Source: Euzebya rosea
Lineage (GTDB): Bacteria > Actinomycetota > Nitriliruptoria > Euzebyales > Euzebyaceae
Reading direction: 5' to 3'
DNA length: 64,000 nt
Assembly: GCF_003073135.1 (NCBI RefSeq)
Contig: NZ_PGDQ01000009.1
Coordinates: 1 to 64,000 of the forward strand
A program made the position numbers and the translations under genes. Below the pieces are notes generated by a model that was given only the letters and a program-made list of their open reading frames with translations, was not told the origin of the DNA and searched no databases. Positions 1-7,641 of the stretch are shown in pieces; position 1 is the first letter of the stretch; each line of letters begins with the position of its first letter.

Positions 1-106
1 CAACTTCGACAACTACCGCATCCGCCTACTGCTGCACTGCGGCGTGGACTGGCAAGATGCCCCCGCTGCACGCATCAGGCGACGCCGACCCCCCGCAGCG
101 GCGTAG
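1..106 (+). pseudogene. C-terminal end of a probable ISL3-family transposase (runs in from outside the window)
   Basis: The frame starting at base 2 is open from the window edge to a TAG at 104-106 and gives about 34 residues beginning NFDNYRIRLLLHCGV and ending in an Arg/Pro/Ala-rich tail. This resembles the conserved C-terminal end of ISL3-type (IS204/IS1001/IS1096/IS1165) DDE transposases, recalled from family knowledge. The stop lies 6 bp from the converging stop codon of lon. Whether the upstream part is intact cannot be seen. No clear terminal inverted repeat is visible before lon. Confidence 0.5.
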
Positions 107-112
107 ACCCGG

Positions 113-2644
113 TTACCCCGCCGACTCGAGGGCGAGGGCCAGGACGTCGCGGACGTCCTCGACGAAGTGGATCGTCATGGCGTCGCGCACCGACTCGGGG
201 ACGTCGTCGATGTCGGCCTCGTTCCGCTTGGGCAGCAGGACGGTGTCCAGCCCCGAACGGTGTGCGGCCAGCACCTTCTGCTTGACCCCGCCGATCGGCA
301 GGACCTTGCCCTGGAGTGTCACCTCGCCGGTCATGCCGACGCCCGCGCGCACCTTGCGGCCGGTGACCAGCGACGCGAGCGCCGTGGTCATCGTCACGCC
401 TGCGGAGGGGCCGTCCTTGGGGATGGCGCCCGCCGGGAAGTGCACGTGGAACCGACCGCCGAGTGCGGTGGCGTCCAGCTGGAGCTCCTCTGCGTGGGAC
501 CGGAGGAAGGACAGGGCGATGGACGCCGACTCCTGCATGACGTCGCCGAGCTGGCCGGTCAGGTGCAGGCTGCCCTTGCCGCCGTCGTCGTCCAGCCGGG
601 CCGTCTCGACGAACAGCACGTCACCGCCGACGCCCGTCACGGCCAGGCCGGTGGCGACACCCGGGACGTCAACGCGGTCGGTGGCGTCCTCGCGGAACAC
701 CTTCTGCCGGCCGAGCAGCGCGGACGGATCGTCCACCACGATGGGTGCGGTGTCACCCGCCGCGATGCGGACGGCGGCCTTCCGGGTCAGCTTGGCCAGC
801 TGTCGTTCCAGCTGGCGGACGCCGGCCTCGCGCGTCCAGCCCTCCACCACATGGCGCAGGACCGCGTCGCTGATCTCCACCTCGTCGACCGACAGTCCGG
901 CGTTGGTCAGCTGGCGGGTCAGCAGGTGGTCCCGTGCGATGGCCACCTTCTCCGCGTCGGTGTAGCCGTCCAGGGTGACGACCTCGAGCCGGTCGAGCAG
1001 GGGCCCCGGGATGGTCTCCAGCACGTTGGCGGTGGCGATGAACAGGACGTCGGACAGGTCGAGGTCGACCTCCAGGTAGTGGTCGCGGAAGGTGTGGTTC
1101 TGGGCGGGGTCCAGGACCTCCAGCAGCGCCGCCGAGGGGTCGCCCCGGTAGTCACCGCCGACCTTGTCGATCTCGTCGAGCAGGACGACGGGGTTCATCG
1201 TCCCCGCTTCGGTCATCGCCCTGGCGATCCGTCCGGGCTGGGCACCGACGTAGGTCCGACGGTGCCCGCGGATCTCCGCTTCGTCCCGCACCCCGCCGAG
1301 GGCGACACGGACGAACCGGCGGCCGAGCGCTCGGGCGACGGACTCGCCGAGCGAGGTCTTGCCCACGCCGGGAGGACCGACCAGCGCCAGGATCGCACCG
1401 CTGCCACGTCGCCCGCGGGGCGGTGCGTCCTGCGCAGGATCGTCAGCGGGCGTCGCGGCCGGGTCCTCGGTCGTGCCCCCAGCGGAGTCCTCGACGGTGG
1501 TGGTGTCCTCCACGGCGTCGGTGCGTGGGTCGGCGTGGGGGGCCGCGTCCGCGGGCCAGTCGGCCAGCGGGGACGCCGGGGTCACCGCGTCCTGTGGGCC
1601 GTCGAGTCCGCGCTCGATGCGCAGCTTGCGGACGGCCAGCTGCTCGACGAGGCGGTCCTTCACCTCGTCCAGGCCCGTGTGATCGGCGTCGAGGATGTCG
1701 CGGGCCCGGTCGAGGTCGAGGTTGTCGTCGGACCGCTCGCCCCACGGCAGCTCGAGGATGCGGTCCAGCCACGTGCGGATCCACGACTGCTCAGGGGACT
1801 GCTCGCTGGTCCGCTCGAGCCGGTCGATCTCCTTGGTGACGAACGTGCGCACGTCATCGGGCAGCGCGGCGTCGGCGACCCGGGTGCGGTAGTCCTGCCC
1901 GTCGTCGTCCTCGGCTGGGCCGGCACCCATCTCGCGCAGCTCGGTCCGGATGGCCTTGAGCTGCTCGCGGAGGATGTACTCCCGCTGGCGCTTCTCCATG
2001 GACTCGCCGACGTCGGCGCGGATCTTGGAGCGCACGTCGAGCTCTGCCAGGACCTCACGGGCCCAGGCGGTGACCTTCTCCAGCCGTTCGGTCACGTCGA
2101 GGGTCTCCAGCACCTCCACCTTCTGGGCGAGGTCGACGTCGGGGGAGTACACGGCCGTGTCGGCCAGCTGCCCCGGGTCGGTGATCTCCTCGATGGCGGT
2201 CGACAGCGTGCGTCCGGCGCCGCGGTGCTCGAGGATGCCGGTGATGATCGCGCGGTAGTCGCGCGTCAGGTCGGCGACGTCATCGGGGTCGACGTCGTCG
2301 AGGACCGGGTCGACGGTGACCCAGGTGGCCTCGCCCGGACCGGTCGCCCCGGTGCCGATGACGGCACGCGAGAGGCCGCGGACGAGGATGCCCTTGCGGC
2401 CGCCACGGAGGCGGTCGTGGCTGTCGATGTGGGCGAGGGTGCCGACGGTGGCGTAGCGGTCGCCGACCTTGGGGACCAGGACCAGGCGGTCGTCTGCGTC
2501 GGCGGCGGCGGCGATGGCGGCCTTGGCCTCGTCGGACTCCACCGCGATCGTCACGACCATGCCCGGGACCACCACTCCACCCGGCAGGGGCAGCAGTGGA
2601 ACGGTGAGCTGTGCACGCTCGGTGCTCTCCAGCTGATCAACCAT
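113..2644 (-). CDS. lon: ATP-dependent Lon protease (endopeptidase La)
   Basis: 843 residues. This is the cytoplasmic AAA+ serine protease that degrades misfolded and regulatory proteins. An N-terminal substrate-recognition domain and coiled region (about 1-345) are followed by an AAA+ module with Walker A GPPGVGKTS near residue 424. The C-terminal Lon proteolytic domain carries the Ser-Lys dyad: Ser747 in PKDGPSAGV and Lys790 in GGVKQKV. An Asp/Pro/Thr-rich stretch of roughly 65-70 residues (about 348-415) sits between the conserved AVRKL segment and the Walker A, where most Lon proteins have only a short link. The start is an ATG about 65 bp downstream of an ACTCAAG half-site that also occurs before hsp20, suggesting heat-shock control. 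Its 3' end converges on a transposase remnant. Confidence 0.97.
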   Translation of the reverse strand: MVDQLESTERAQLTVPLLPLPGGVVVPGMVVTIAVESDEAKAAIAAAADADDRLVLVPKVGDRYATVGTLAHIDSHDRLRGGRKGILVRGLSRAVIGTGATGPGEATWVTVDPVLDDVDPDDVADLTRDYRAIITGILEHRGAGRTLSTAIEEITDPGQLADTAVYSPDVDLAQKVEVLETLDVTERLEKVTAWAREVLAELDVRSKIRADVGESMEKRQREYILREQLKAIRTELREMGAGPAEDDDGQDYRTRVADAALPDDVRTFVTKEIDRLERTSEQSPEQSWIRTWLDRILELPWGERSDDNLDLDRARDILDADHTGLDEVKDRLVEQLAVRKLRIERGLDGPQDAVTPASPLADWPADAAPHADPRTDAVEDTTTVEDSAGGTTEDPAATPADDPAQDAPPRGRRGSGAILALVGPPGVGKTSLGESVARALGRRFVRVALGGVRDEAEIRGHRRTYVGAQPGRIARAMTEAGTMNPVVLLDEIDKVGGDYRGDPSAALLEVLDPAQNHTFRDHYLEVDLDLSDVLFIATANVLETIPGPLLDRLEVVTLDGYTDAEKVAIARDHLLTRQLTNAGLSVDEVEISDAVLRHVVEGWTREAGVRQLERQLAKLTRKAAVRIAAGDTAPIVVDDPSALLGRQKVFREDATDRVDVPGVATGLAVTGVGGDVLFVETARLDDDGGKGSLHLTGQLGDVMQESASIALSFLRSHAEELQLDATALGGRFHVHFPAGAIPKDGPSAGVTMTTALASLVTGRKVRAGVGMTGEVTLQGKVLPIGGVKQKVLAAHRSGLDTVLLPKRNEADIDDVPESVRDAMTIHFVEDVRDVLALALESAG

Positions 2645-2708
2645 GATTACTTCCTTACGTCGATGGTTGGACCTTGAACCACAGCATGCCTCGATCTAAT
2701 CCCGATGC

Positions 2709-2726
2709 ACTCAAGTTTTCTCCAGC
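2709..2726. promoter_or_regulatory. ACTCAAG element upstream of lon, candidate HspR/HAIR half-site
   Basis: The + strand reads ACTCAAGTTTTCTCCAGC, which is CTTGAGT in the sense direction of lon. ACTCAAG is the right half of the HAIR operator bound by HspR in actinobacteria (CTTGAGT-N7-ACTCAAG). The other half is poorly conserved here. A near copy (ACTCAAGTTTCCTACCAGC) lies before the Hsp20 gene at 22784-22802. Confidence 0.35.
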
Positions 2727-2866
2727 GAACGGTGGAATCGACGTGTCACGGGAACGTGAGCAACCGTCGTCGGCACAGGTCCGATGATCAACACATCACG
2801 ACACGCCCAGGGGCCGAGCCGCGCCCACCCGACCCAGCCGACCTCCAGCGACGGAGGGCGCTGCAC

Positions 2867-3094
2867 GTGCTCGACGTGGCCGCACGCATCGACTTCGACG
2901 CACGGTTCCGTCGGGGCGTCGAGCGCGATCCGGCGAAGGTGCTGCGCGATGCGGGGTTGCCGGACGACCTGCTCGACCTGCTGCTGCGGGACACCTCGGA
3001 GGTGACCCCGTTCGGCGACGATGCCCGGTTGATCGCCGCCCGGGCCCATGGATGGGCCACCGAGCAGCTGCAACGGCTCGACGGGTATCGCTGA
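2867..3094 (+). CDS. Small protein with Nif11/NHLP-leader-like motif (paralog 1)
   Basis: 75 residues from a GTG at 2867. This start was chosen for the CGGAGGG SD ending 8 nt before it; the frame is open further upstream to 2705. The segment from RIDFDARF to AGLPD aligns without gaps over 27 positions to the next small gene, with 12 identities (R, I, D, F, V, D, V, L, G, L, P, D). The pattern of Phe, Val, Asp, Leu then Gly-Leu-Pro recalls the helix of Nif11- or nitrile-hydratase-type leader peptides. No RiPP-modifying enzyme is visible nearby, so the function is unknown. It faces away from lon and could share its promoter region. Confidence 0.55.
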   Translation: MLDVAARIDFDARFRRGVERDPAKVLRDAGLPDDLLDLLLRDTSEVTPFGDDARLIAARAHGWATEQLQRLDGYR

Positions 3095-3189
3095 CGCGGA
3101 ACCGAAGTTCTTACAAACCTCCGGGTGTCGGTGTCCGGGGCGCTAGCGTCGTGGAGTCCCCCGCAGCTCGTCCCGAAAGCAGACCCACG

Positions 3190-3438
3190 ATGACGGACAT
3201 CCCCTCAACCCTTGCGGCGATCGCCGAGCGCATCGAGTCCGACGAGGACTTCGCGATGCGGGTGGGCGAGGACGCACGTGCCGTGCTCGAGGCAGAGGGC
3301 CTGCCCGACGAGGTCGTCGCCGCGGTCCTCGCCGAGGCCGAGGCCGAGGTCGTCGGCTTCGCGCTGCCGGCCGAGGACGCCCAGGTGGCGGTCACCCGTG
3401 TCGCCACGGCCAGCCGCGTCGTGGCGCAGCGGTACTGA
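3190..3438 (+). CDS. Small protein with Nif11/NHLP-leader-like motif (paralog 2)
   Basis: 82 residues, ATG start at 3190; the preceding SD is weak (GAAAG about 13 nt upstream). The core RIESDEDF...LEAEGLPDE is homologous to the preceding gene, and the two proteins have similar length and the same motif position. The tail is Ala/Val-rich (ending VATASRVVAQRY) with no Cys and few Ser/Thr, so a lanthipeptide-like core is unlikely. It may be a tandem duplicate of a small alpha-helical protein or a RiPP-like precursor acted on by distant enzymes. The 95-bp gap to paralog 1 contains no other gene. Confidence 0.6.
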   Translation: MTDIPSTLAAIAERIESDEDFAMRVGEDARAVLEAEGLPDEVVAAVLAEAEAEVVGFALPAEDAQVAVTRVATASRVVAQRY

Positions 3439-3487
3439 CCCGGCGAAGGCTGCGGACGACGTCAGCAGGTGACGTCAGCATGTGCCC

Positions 3488-4384
3488 TCAGCTGGTCGCG
3501 GCCACGAACCGGGTGATGATCGCCGCCAGCTCCGGACCGGCGTCCTCCTGCAGGAAATGGCCGCCCGACACCGTCGTGTGGTCCTGCCCCTTCGTGCCCG
3601 GGACCAGCTTCTGGAAGACCCGGTCGCCACCCCCGGTGATGGGGTCGTTGTCGCTGAAGGTCGTCAGGACCGGACGCTCGAAGGCCATCAGGACCTCCCA
3701 CGCCCTGCGGTTGGCGGCGCTCGCCGGGTTGTCGGGGGAGGTCGGCACCAGCGACGGCATGATCCGCGGCCCCTCCTTGTACGCCTCGGAGGGGAACGGC
3801 GCGTCGTAGGCGGCCAGCTCGGCGGGGGTCAGCTCGCGGTTGGTCGCCCCCTGGATCATCGGGGAGACGGGGAAGGACTCCACGGTCTGGCTGAAGTGCT
3901 GCCACCGCATGAACGCCTCGGGCATCTCCTGGTCCCCGGTCGGCAGTCCCGAGTTGCCGATCACCAGGCGTGCGAAGCGCTCGGGGTGCTCGGCCACGAC
4001 GCGCAGGCCGATCAACCCTCCCCAGTCCTGGCAGAACAGCGTGATGCCGGTCAGGTCCAGCACCTCGGCGACGAACGTGCTCATCCACTCGACGTGTCCG
4101 GCGAAGGAGTGGTCGGCGCGGTCCGCCGGCTTGTCGGAACGACCGAAGCCGATGAGGTCGGGCGCGACGACCCGATGGCCGGCCTCCAGCAGCCCCGGGA
4201 TCATGTGGCGGTACAGGTAGGACCACGTCGGCTCGCCGTGCAGCAGCAGGATCGGGGCGGCGTCACGTGGCCCCTCGTCGACGAAGGCCATGTGGGCGCC
4301 GTGGCCCACGTCGACCCGCTGGCTGGCGTACGGCCAGTCGGGGAGGTCGTCGAAGCGGTCGGCGGGCGTGGTCAGCAGCTCCAT
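3488..4384 (-). CDS. Haloalkane dehalogenase-like alpha/beta hydrolase (DhmA/Rv2296 type)
   Basis: 298 residues from ATG at 4384; an in-frame ATG 30 bp upstream is possible but would add an atypical Arg-rich tail. The protein shows the haloalkane dehalogenase subfamily I pattern: an HGEPTWSYLYR oxyanion motif, then CQDWGG with nucleophile Asp followed by the halide-binding Trp, a cap-domain Trp (FMRWQHF), and a C-terminal His in SGGHFLQED. Overall wording (RVDVGHGAHMAFVDEGP, DLIGFGRSDKP) closely follows mycobacterial DhmA. Members hydrolyse carbon-halogen bonds of alkyl halides in the cytoplasm; the natural substrate is usually unknown. It converges on the small-protein gene and is divergent from another hydrolase. 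Confidence 0.88.
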   Translation of the reverse strand: MELLTTPADRFDDLPDWPYASQRVDVGHGAHMAFVDEGPRDAAPILLLHGEPTWSYLYRHMIPGLLEAGHRVVAPDLIGFGRSDKPADRADHSFAGHVEWMSTFVAEVLDLTGITLFCQDWGGLIGLRVVAEHPERFARLVIGNSGLPTGDQEMPEAFMRWQHFSQTVESFPVSPMIQGATNRELTPAELAAYDAPFPSEAYKEGPRIMPSLVPTSPDNPASAANRRAWEVLMAFERPVLTTFSDNDPITGGGDRVFQKLVPGTKGQDHTTVSGGHFLQEDAGPELAAIITRFVAATS

Positions 4385-4488
4385 GGCCCGCAGCCTGCCA
4401 CACCCGTCCCCCATGACCCCTGTCGGGTGATCGCGGCCGGCCGCCCCGAACCCGACACGCGAGGTGTGGGCCGTGGCACCCTGAACAC

Positions 4489-5328
4489 ATGAAGCTGCGC
4501 ACGGTGACCCATCAGGGCTGGACGTTGTCCTACGAGGAGCACGGGGCCGGTCCGCGGGTGACCGTGCTGGTCCACGGGTTGCTGCTCGACGCCGGGGTCA
4601 ACCGCGCGCTCGCCAGGGCGCTGGCCAGGGCCGGCCACCGCGTGATCCTCGTCGACATGCTGGGCCACGGGCGCAGCGACAAGCCGCGCCGGGCCAGCGC
4701 GCATCGCATGGACCACTACGCCGACGCCGTCATCACGGTGCTGGACCACCTCGAGGTCGACGAGGCCGTCGTCGGCGGCGTCTCGCTCGGCGCAGGGGTC
4801 GGGCTGATGACCGGCTACCGCTACCCCGAGCGGGTCCGGGCCATGGTGCTGGAGATGCCGGTGCTGGAGAACGCCACGCCGTTCGCCGCGATCACCTTCG
4901 TCCCGCTCCTGCTCGCGATGCACTGGGGAGGGCCGGTCGCACGCCTGGCCACCGCGGCGATGGCCCGCCTGCCGCGGACCGGCAACGAAACCGTCGACAG
5001 CTTCCTCGGTGCGGTCTCCAAGCATCCCGACGAGATCAAGGCGGTGCTGCACGGCCTGCTCATGGGCCCGATGGGGCCCGACGAGAACGAGCGGCAGGCC
5101 ATGCGCACCCCGGCGCTGATCATCGGGCACCAGTCCGACCCGCTCCACCCCCACACCGACGCCGCCCGCCTGGCCCGTCAGCTGCCCAACGGCACGCTGC
5201 TCAAAGCGCGCAGTCCGCTGGAGCTCCGGATGCGCCCGCGACGGCTGACCGACGAGATCATCCGCTTCGTCGACACCGCCTGGGCCGCCCGCCCCGTGGG
5301 AGCGGACGGCGTCACCGACGTCGGCTGA
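4489..5328 (+). CDS. Alpha/beta-fold hydrolase
   Basis: 279 residues. The N-terminal half has the hydrolase signature VLVHGLL, DMLGHGRSDKP and a nucleophile elbow GGVSLGAG (Ser). No catalytic-His context is as clear near the C-terminus (HPHTDAARLARQLPNG is a candidate region), so the substrate cannot be predicted. The ATG at 4489 is the only sensible start. It has no SD but a CACCCT box 6 nt before it, resembling the leaderless arrangement seen elsewhere here. It is transcribed divergently from the dehalogenase with about 100 bp between them and converges on the DinB-like gene. Confidence 0.8.
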   Translation: MKLRTVTHQGWTLSYEEHGAGPRVTVLVHGLLLDAGVNRALARALARAGHRVILVDMLGHGRSDKPRRASAHRMDHYADAVITVLDHLEVDEAVVGGVSLGAGVGLMTGYRYPERVRAMVLEMPVLENATPFAAITFVPLLLAMHWGGPVARLATAAMARLPRTGNETVDSFLGAVSKHPDEIKAVLHGLLMGPMGPDENERQAMRTPALIIGHQSDPLHPHTDAARLARQLPNGTLLKARSPLELRMRPRRLTDEIIRFVDTAWAARPVGADGVTDVG

Positions 5329-5337
5329 CCAGCTGAC

Positions 5338-6033
5338 CTAGACGCTGCGGCTGGCGCCCTCGATCGACTCGCGCAGGGCCTCGTCACCCTCGACGGTGAC
5401 CTCGCAGCGCGGCCGGCCGGTGGCGAACAGGACCAGCTCGCCGACCGGTCCGCGGACCGTCAGGTCGGGCTCGGCGCCGCTCGCCGAACGGGCCACCGGA
5501 CCGCCCACCCGGTAGGTCCGGTGCGTGGTGCCGTCGGTCAGGTCGACCACGCCGGAGACCTCGACCCCGCGGAGGGTCATCGGGGCGAAGCGGCCGACGG
5601 CCTGCCACAGCTGCCGGGCGACGTCGGCGTCCTCGGTGCCGTCGAACGGCGCGATCGCCGGTCCGTCGGCCGTCGCCGCCCCACCACGGGCCACGTCGGC
5701 GGCATGGATCCAGTCCTCGCCGACCTGCACGTCACGGACCACCGGCAGGCGCATCCACGGCGGCGGACCGCCACGCAGGGCCGCCATCATCCGCTCGCGG
5801 CCCTGCGCCTTGCGCGCGGCCATGCGACGGTCGAGCAGCCCGCTCAGCGGAGGGAAGAGGATGCCGATCGCGGGGATGGGTTCGCGCTCGCGTACCAGCA
5901 GGTGGGCGACGATGTCGCCGGCGTCCCACCCCTCGCACAACGTTTCGGCGTGCCACTGCTCATCGGACAACGCGTCGAGCATGTCGCACAGGGCGGCACG
6001 CTGGCGCAGGACGGTGGGGGGTGAGGCGCTCAT
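5338..6033 (-). CDS. DinB/maleylpyruvate isomerase-like family protein (TIGR03083 type)
   Basis: 231 residues, ATG at 6033. The N-terminal helical bundle carries the family pattern LRQRAALCDMLDAL...LCEGWDAGDIVAHLL, typical of the actinobacterial DinB/mycothiol-dependent maleylpyruvate isomerase superfamily, in which conserved His residues bind a divalent metal. The C-terminal part (DLTDGTTHRTYRV...) resembles the accessory SCP2-like domain of the same proteins. Most members are uncharacterised; a thiol-dependent transferase or isomerase is possible. It ends 9 bp from the converging hydrolase stop. It lies 32 bp downstream of the CGNR gene on the same strand, so the two may be cotranscribed. 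Confidence 0.7.
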   Translation of the reverse strand: MSASPPTVLRQRAALCDMLDALSDEQWHAETLCEGWDAGDIVAHLLVREREPIPAIGILFPPLSGLLDRRMAARKAQGRERMMAALRGGPPPWMRLPVVRDVQVGEDWIHAADVARGGAATADGPAIAPFDGTEDADVARQLWQAVGRFAPMTLRGVEVSGVVDLTDGTTHRTYRVGGPVARSASGAEPDLTVRGPVGELVLFATGRPRCEVTVEGDEALRESIEGASRSV

Positions 6034-6065
6034 GCCACAAGCCTGCCCGAGACGGGCACTCTCAT

Positions 6066-6629
6066 TCATGTCGCGGGCTGCTGGGCCTCCGCGGCCTCGG
6101 CACGCTTGCGGGCCCGCCAGGCGGCGACGTTGGCCCGGTTCTGGCACGCGTCGGAGCAGTAGCGGCGGGTCCCACCGGGTGAGCCGTCGATGTAGACGTC
6201 GCGGCACGTGGTGTGCGAGCAGGTGCCCCGTCTGTCGAAGCCGTGGTCGAGGAGGGCCACCGTGAGCCCCATGGCGGCGACCGCCGCGGCGTGCGCCGAC
6301 ACCGACGCGTTGTCGCGGGACAGGTGGAGGTGCCACTGGTCCTCCCGCCCGTCGTCGTGGCTGTGCCCGGAGATCTCGGGGTTGATCGGGTTGGCCAGCA
6401 GCAGGATGTTGAGCTGCTCCACGGCCAGCGGGACGTCGTCGGTCTCCATGATCCTGCGAAGCCGGCCGTGCAGCTCGCGAAGCGGCGGGAGGTCGGCGTC
6501 GTTGAGCCGCGTCGCCATCTTCGGGAAGTGTGTCCGGAGGACGTCGAGGAGGGCGTCGTCCTCGGGGTCGTCGTAGGGCTCGACGTTCGCGAGGTCGAGG
6601 GCGATCTCGGAGTAAGAGGCAAAATCCAA
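6066..6629 (-). CDS. CGNR zinc-finger (ABATE domain) protein, putative transcriptional regulator
   Basis: 187 residues. The start is TTG at 6629, with TAAGG about 8 nt upstream. An N-terminal ABATE/stress-response-type domain is followed by a C-terminal zinc finger: CSHTTC, then RRYCSDACQNRANVAAWR, matching the CGNR family (four Cys plus an NR motif). Such proteins are predicted DNA-binding regulators common in actinobacteria; targets are unknown. It is divergent from the small gene at 6733 and upstream of the DinB-like gene. Note C-Q-N-R in place of the eponymous C-G-N-R. Confidence 0.85.
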   Translation of the reverse strand: MDFASYSEIALDLANVEPYDDPEDDALLDVLRTHFPKMATRLNDADLPPLRELHGRLRRIMETDDVPLAVEQLNILLLANPINPEISGHSHDDGREDQWHLHLSRDNASVSAHAAAVAAMGLTVALLDHGFDRRGTCSHTTCRDVYIDGSPGGTRRYCSDACQNRANVAAWRARKRAEAAEAQQPAT

Positions 6630-6732
6630 TGGCGGGCCTTACGGGGGAGGTGTAGTGTCGGTAATGTGCAATCAGCACAAATGGATCTTACTTTGGACCG
6701 CATCCCGCCGCGGGCCAAGGCAAGGAGTCATC

Positions 6733-7038
6733 GTGGAATCACGTCCCGCCCGCCCCGTCCTCGACGCCGCCCGCTTCCGCCTCGCCAGCCGTGTCGCCGC
6801 CCGCTTGGTCGGCCAGGCACACGCTGACGACGCCACGCTGGAGGCCGTCGCCATCCTCACCGCCGACGCCGACCCCGCCCGTGCGTCCCGGCTGCGTCCC
6901 CGTGCTGGCGAACCCGCTCCCCTGGTCGAGCGCCTCGCCATGTGGGCGCTGCCTCGCGCGACCGATACCGCCGTCGCTCGCGCCCACGAGGTGCTGGATC
7001 CGAACCTGCACGCCATCACGGGCCACCTCGTCCGCTGA
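6733..7038 (+). CDS. Hypothetical protein, 101 residues
   Basis: GTG at 6733 preceded by AAGGAG with 5 nt spacing; the frame is open upstream to 6655 without an SD. The product is Ala/Arg-rich and appears helical (ARFRLASRVAARL, TLEAVAILTADADPARASRL), with no membrane segment, signal peptide or recognised motif. It sits alone, divergent from the CGNR regulator and convergent with ogt. No function is proposed. Confidence 0.55.
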   Translation: MESRPARPVLDAARFRLASRVAARLVGQAHADDATLEAVAILTADADPARASRLRPRAGEPAPLVERLAMWALPRATDTAVARAHEVLDPNLHAITGHLVR

Positions 7039-7143
7039 CGCGACGTCCCGGGCAGCAGCCATCCCGCTGACCGGCCGCACGACCACCACCCCGCCGCCGG
7101 CCGCACCGTCCATCCAAGGACGGTGCGGCCGTGTCGTCTCCGG

Positions 7144-7641
7144 TCAGGTCGACAGGGCTGCTTCGGTGTCCAGCAGCCAGCGCTTGACGTCGGCACCCCA
7201 GGCGTAGGCGCCTGTGGCGCCCGTTGCCGGGAGCACGCGGTGGCAGGGGACGAACGGGGCGAGGCGGTTGCGGGCGCACGCCGATCCCACGGCTCGGGAG
7301 GCGCCGGGTCGTCCCACGGCAGCGGCAACCTCGCCGTAGGTCCGCGTCCGTCCTGCCGGGATCGCACGCAGCGCCGCCCACACCTCCTGCTGGAAGCTGG
7401 TGCCGGGCTGGCGGACGTCGACGGCGTCCAGCGCGGCCCCGTCCCCGGCCAGCCACGCACGCAGGGCCGTGCCGACCGGATGATCGGTCGGCGCAGGGGC
7501 ACGCGTCGCATGGTCGTCCATCCGCGCCAGCAGCTGCTCGGGCATGCCGAAGCCCGACGCGACGACGGTGTCACCGTCGAGCAGGACCGTCAGCGGAGTG
7601 GTCGGTGTGGGGATGCTGAGGTGGTGCAGGGTCGTGCTCAC
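7144..7641 (-). CDS. ogt: Methylated-DNA--[protein]-cysteine S-methyltransferase
   Basis: 165 residues. This suicide enzyme transfers methyl groups from O6-methylguanine to its active-site Cys. The signature PCHRVLPATG with the acceptor Cys is present, as are the Arg-finger helix TYGEVAAAVG and the Asn-hinge region ACARNRLAPFVPCH. The start is a GTG at 7641 that overlaps the stop of the preceding Ada/AlkA gene (GTGA), so the two are translationally coupled. Together they form a compact alkylation-repair operon. Confidence 0.95.
   Translation of the reverse strand: MSTTLHHLSIPTPTTPLTVLLDGDTVVASGFGMPEQLLARMDDHATRAPAPTDHPVGTALRAWLAGDGAALDAVDVRQPGTSFQQEVWAALRAIPAGRTRTYGEVAAAVGRPGASRAVGSACARNRLAPFVPCHRVLPATGATGAYAWGADVKRWLLDTEAALST

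Noticed and set aside
167-2677. An 836-residue plus-strand open frame overlying lon
   Set aside because: It is the antisense shadow of lon in GC-rich sequence, with an amino-acid composition typical of such shadows and no motifs.
2867-3438. Complete RiPP biosynthetic cluster
   Set aside because: No modifying enzyme, protease or exporter gene adjoins the two leader-like proteins; they are reported only as an unexplained pair.
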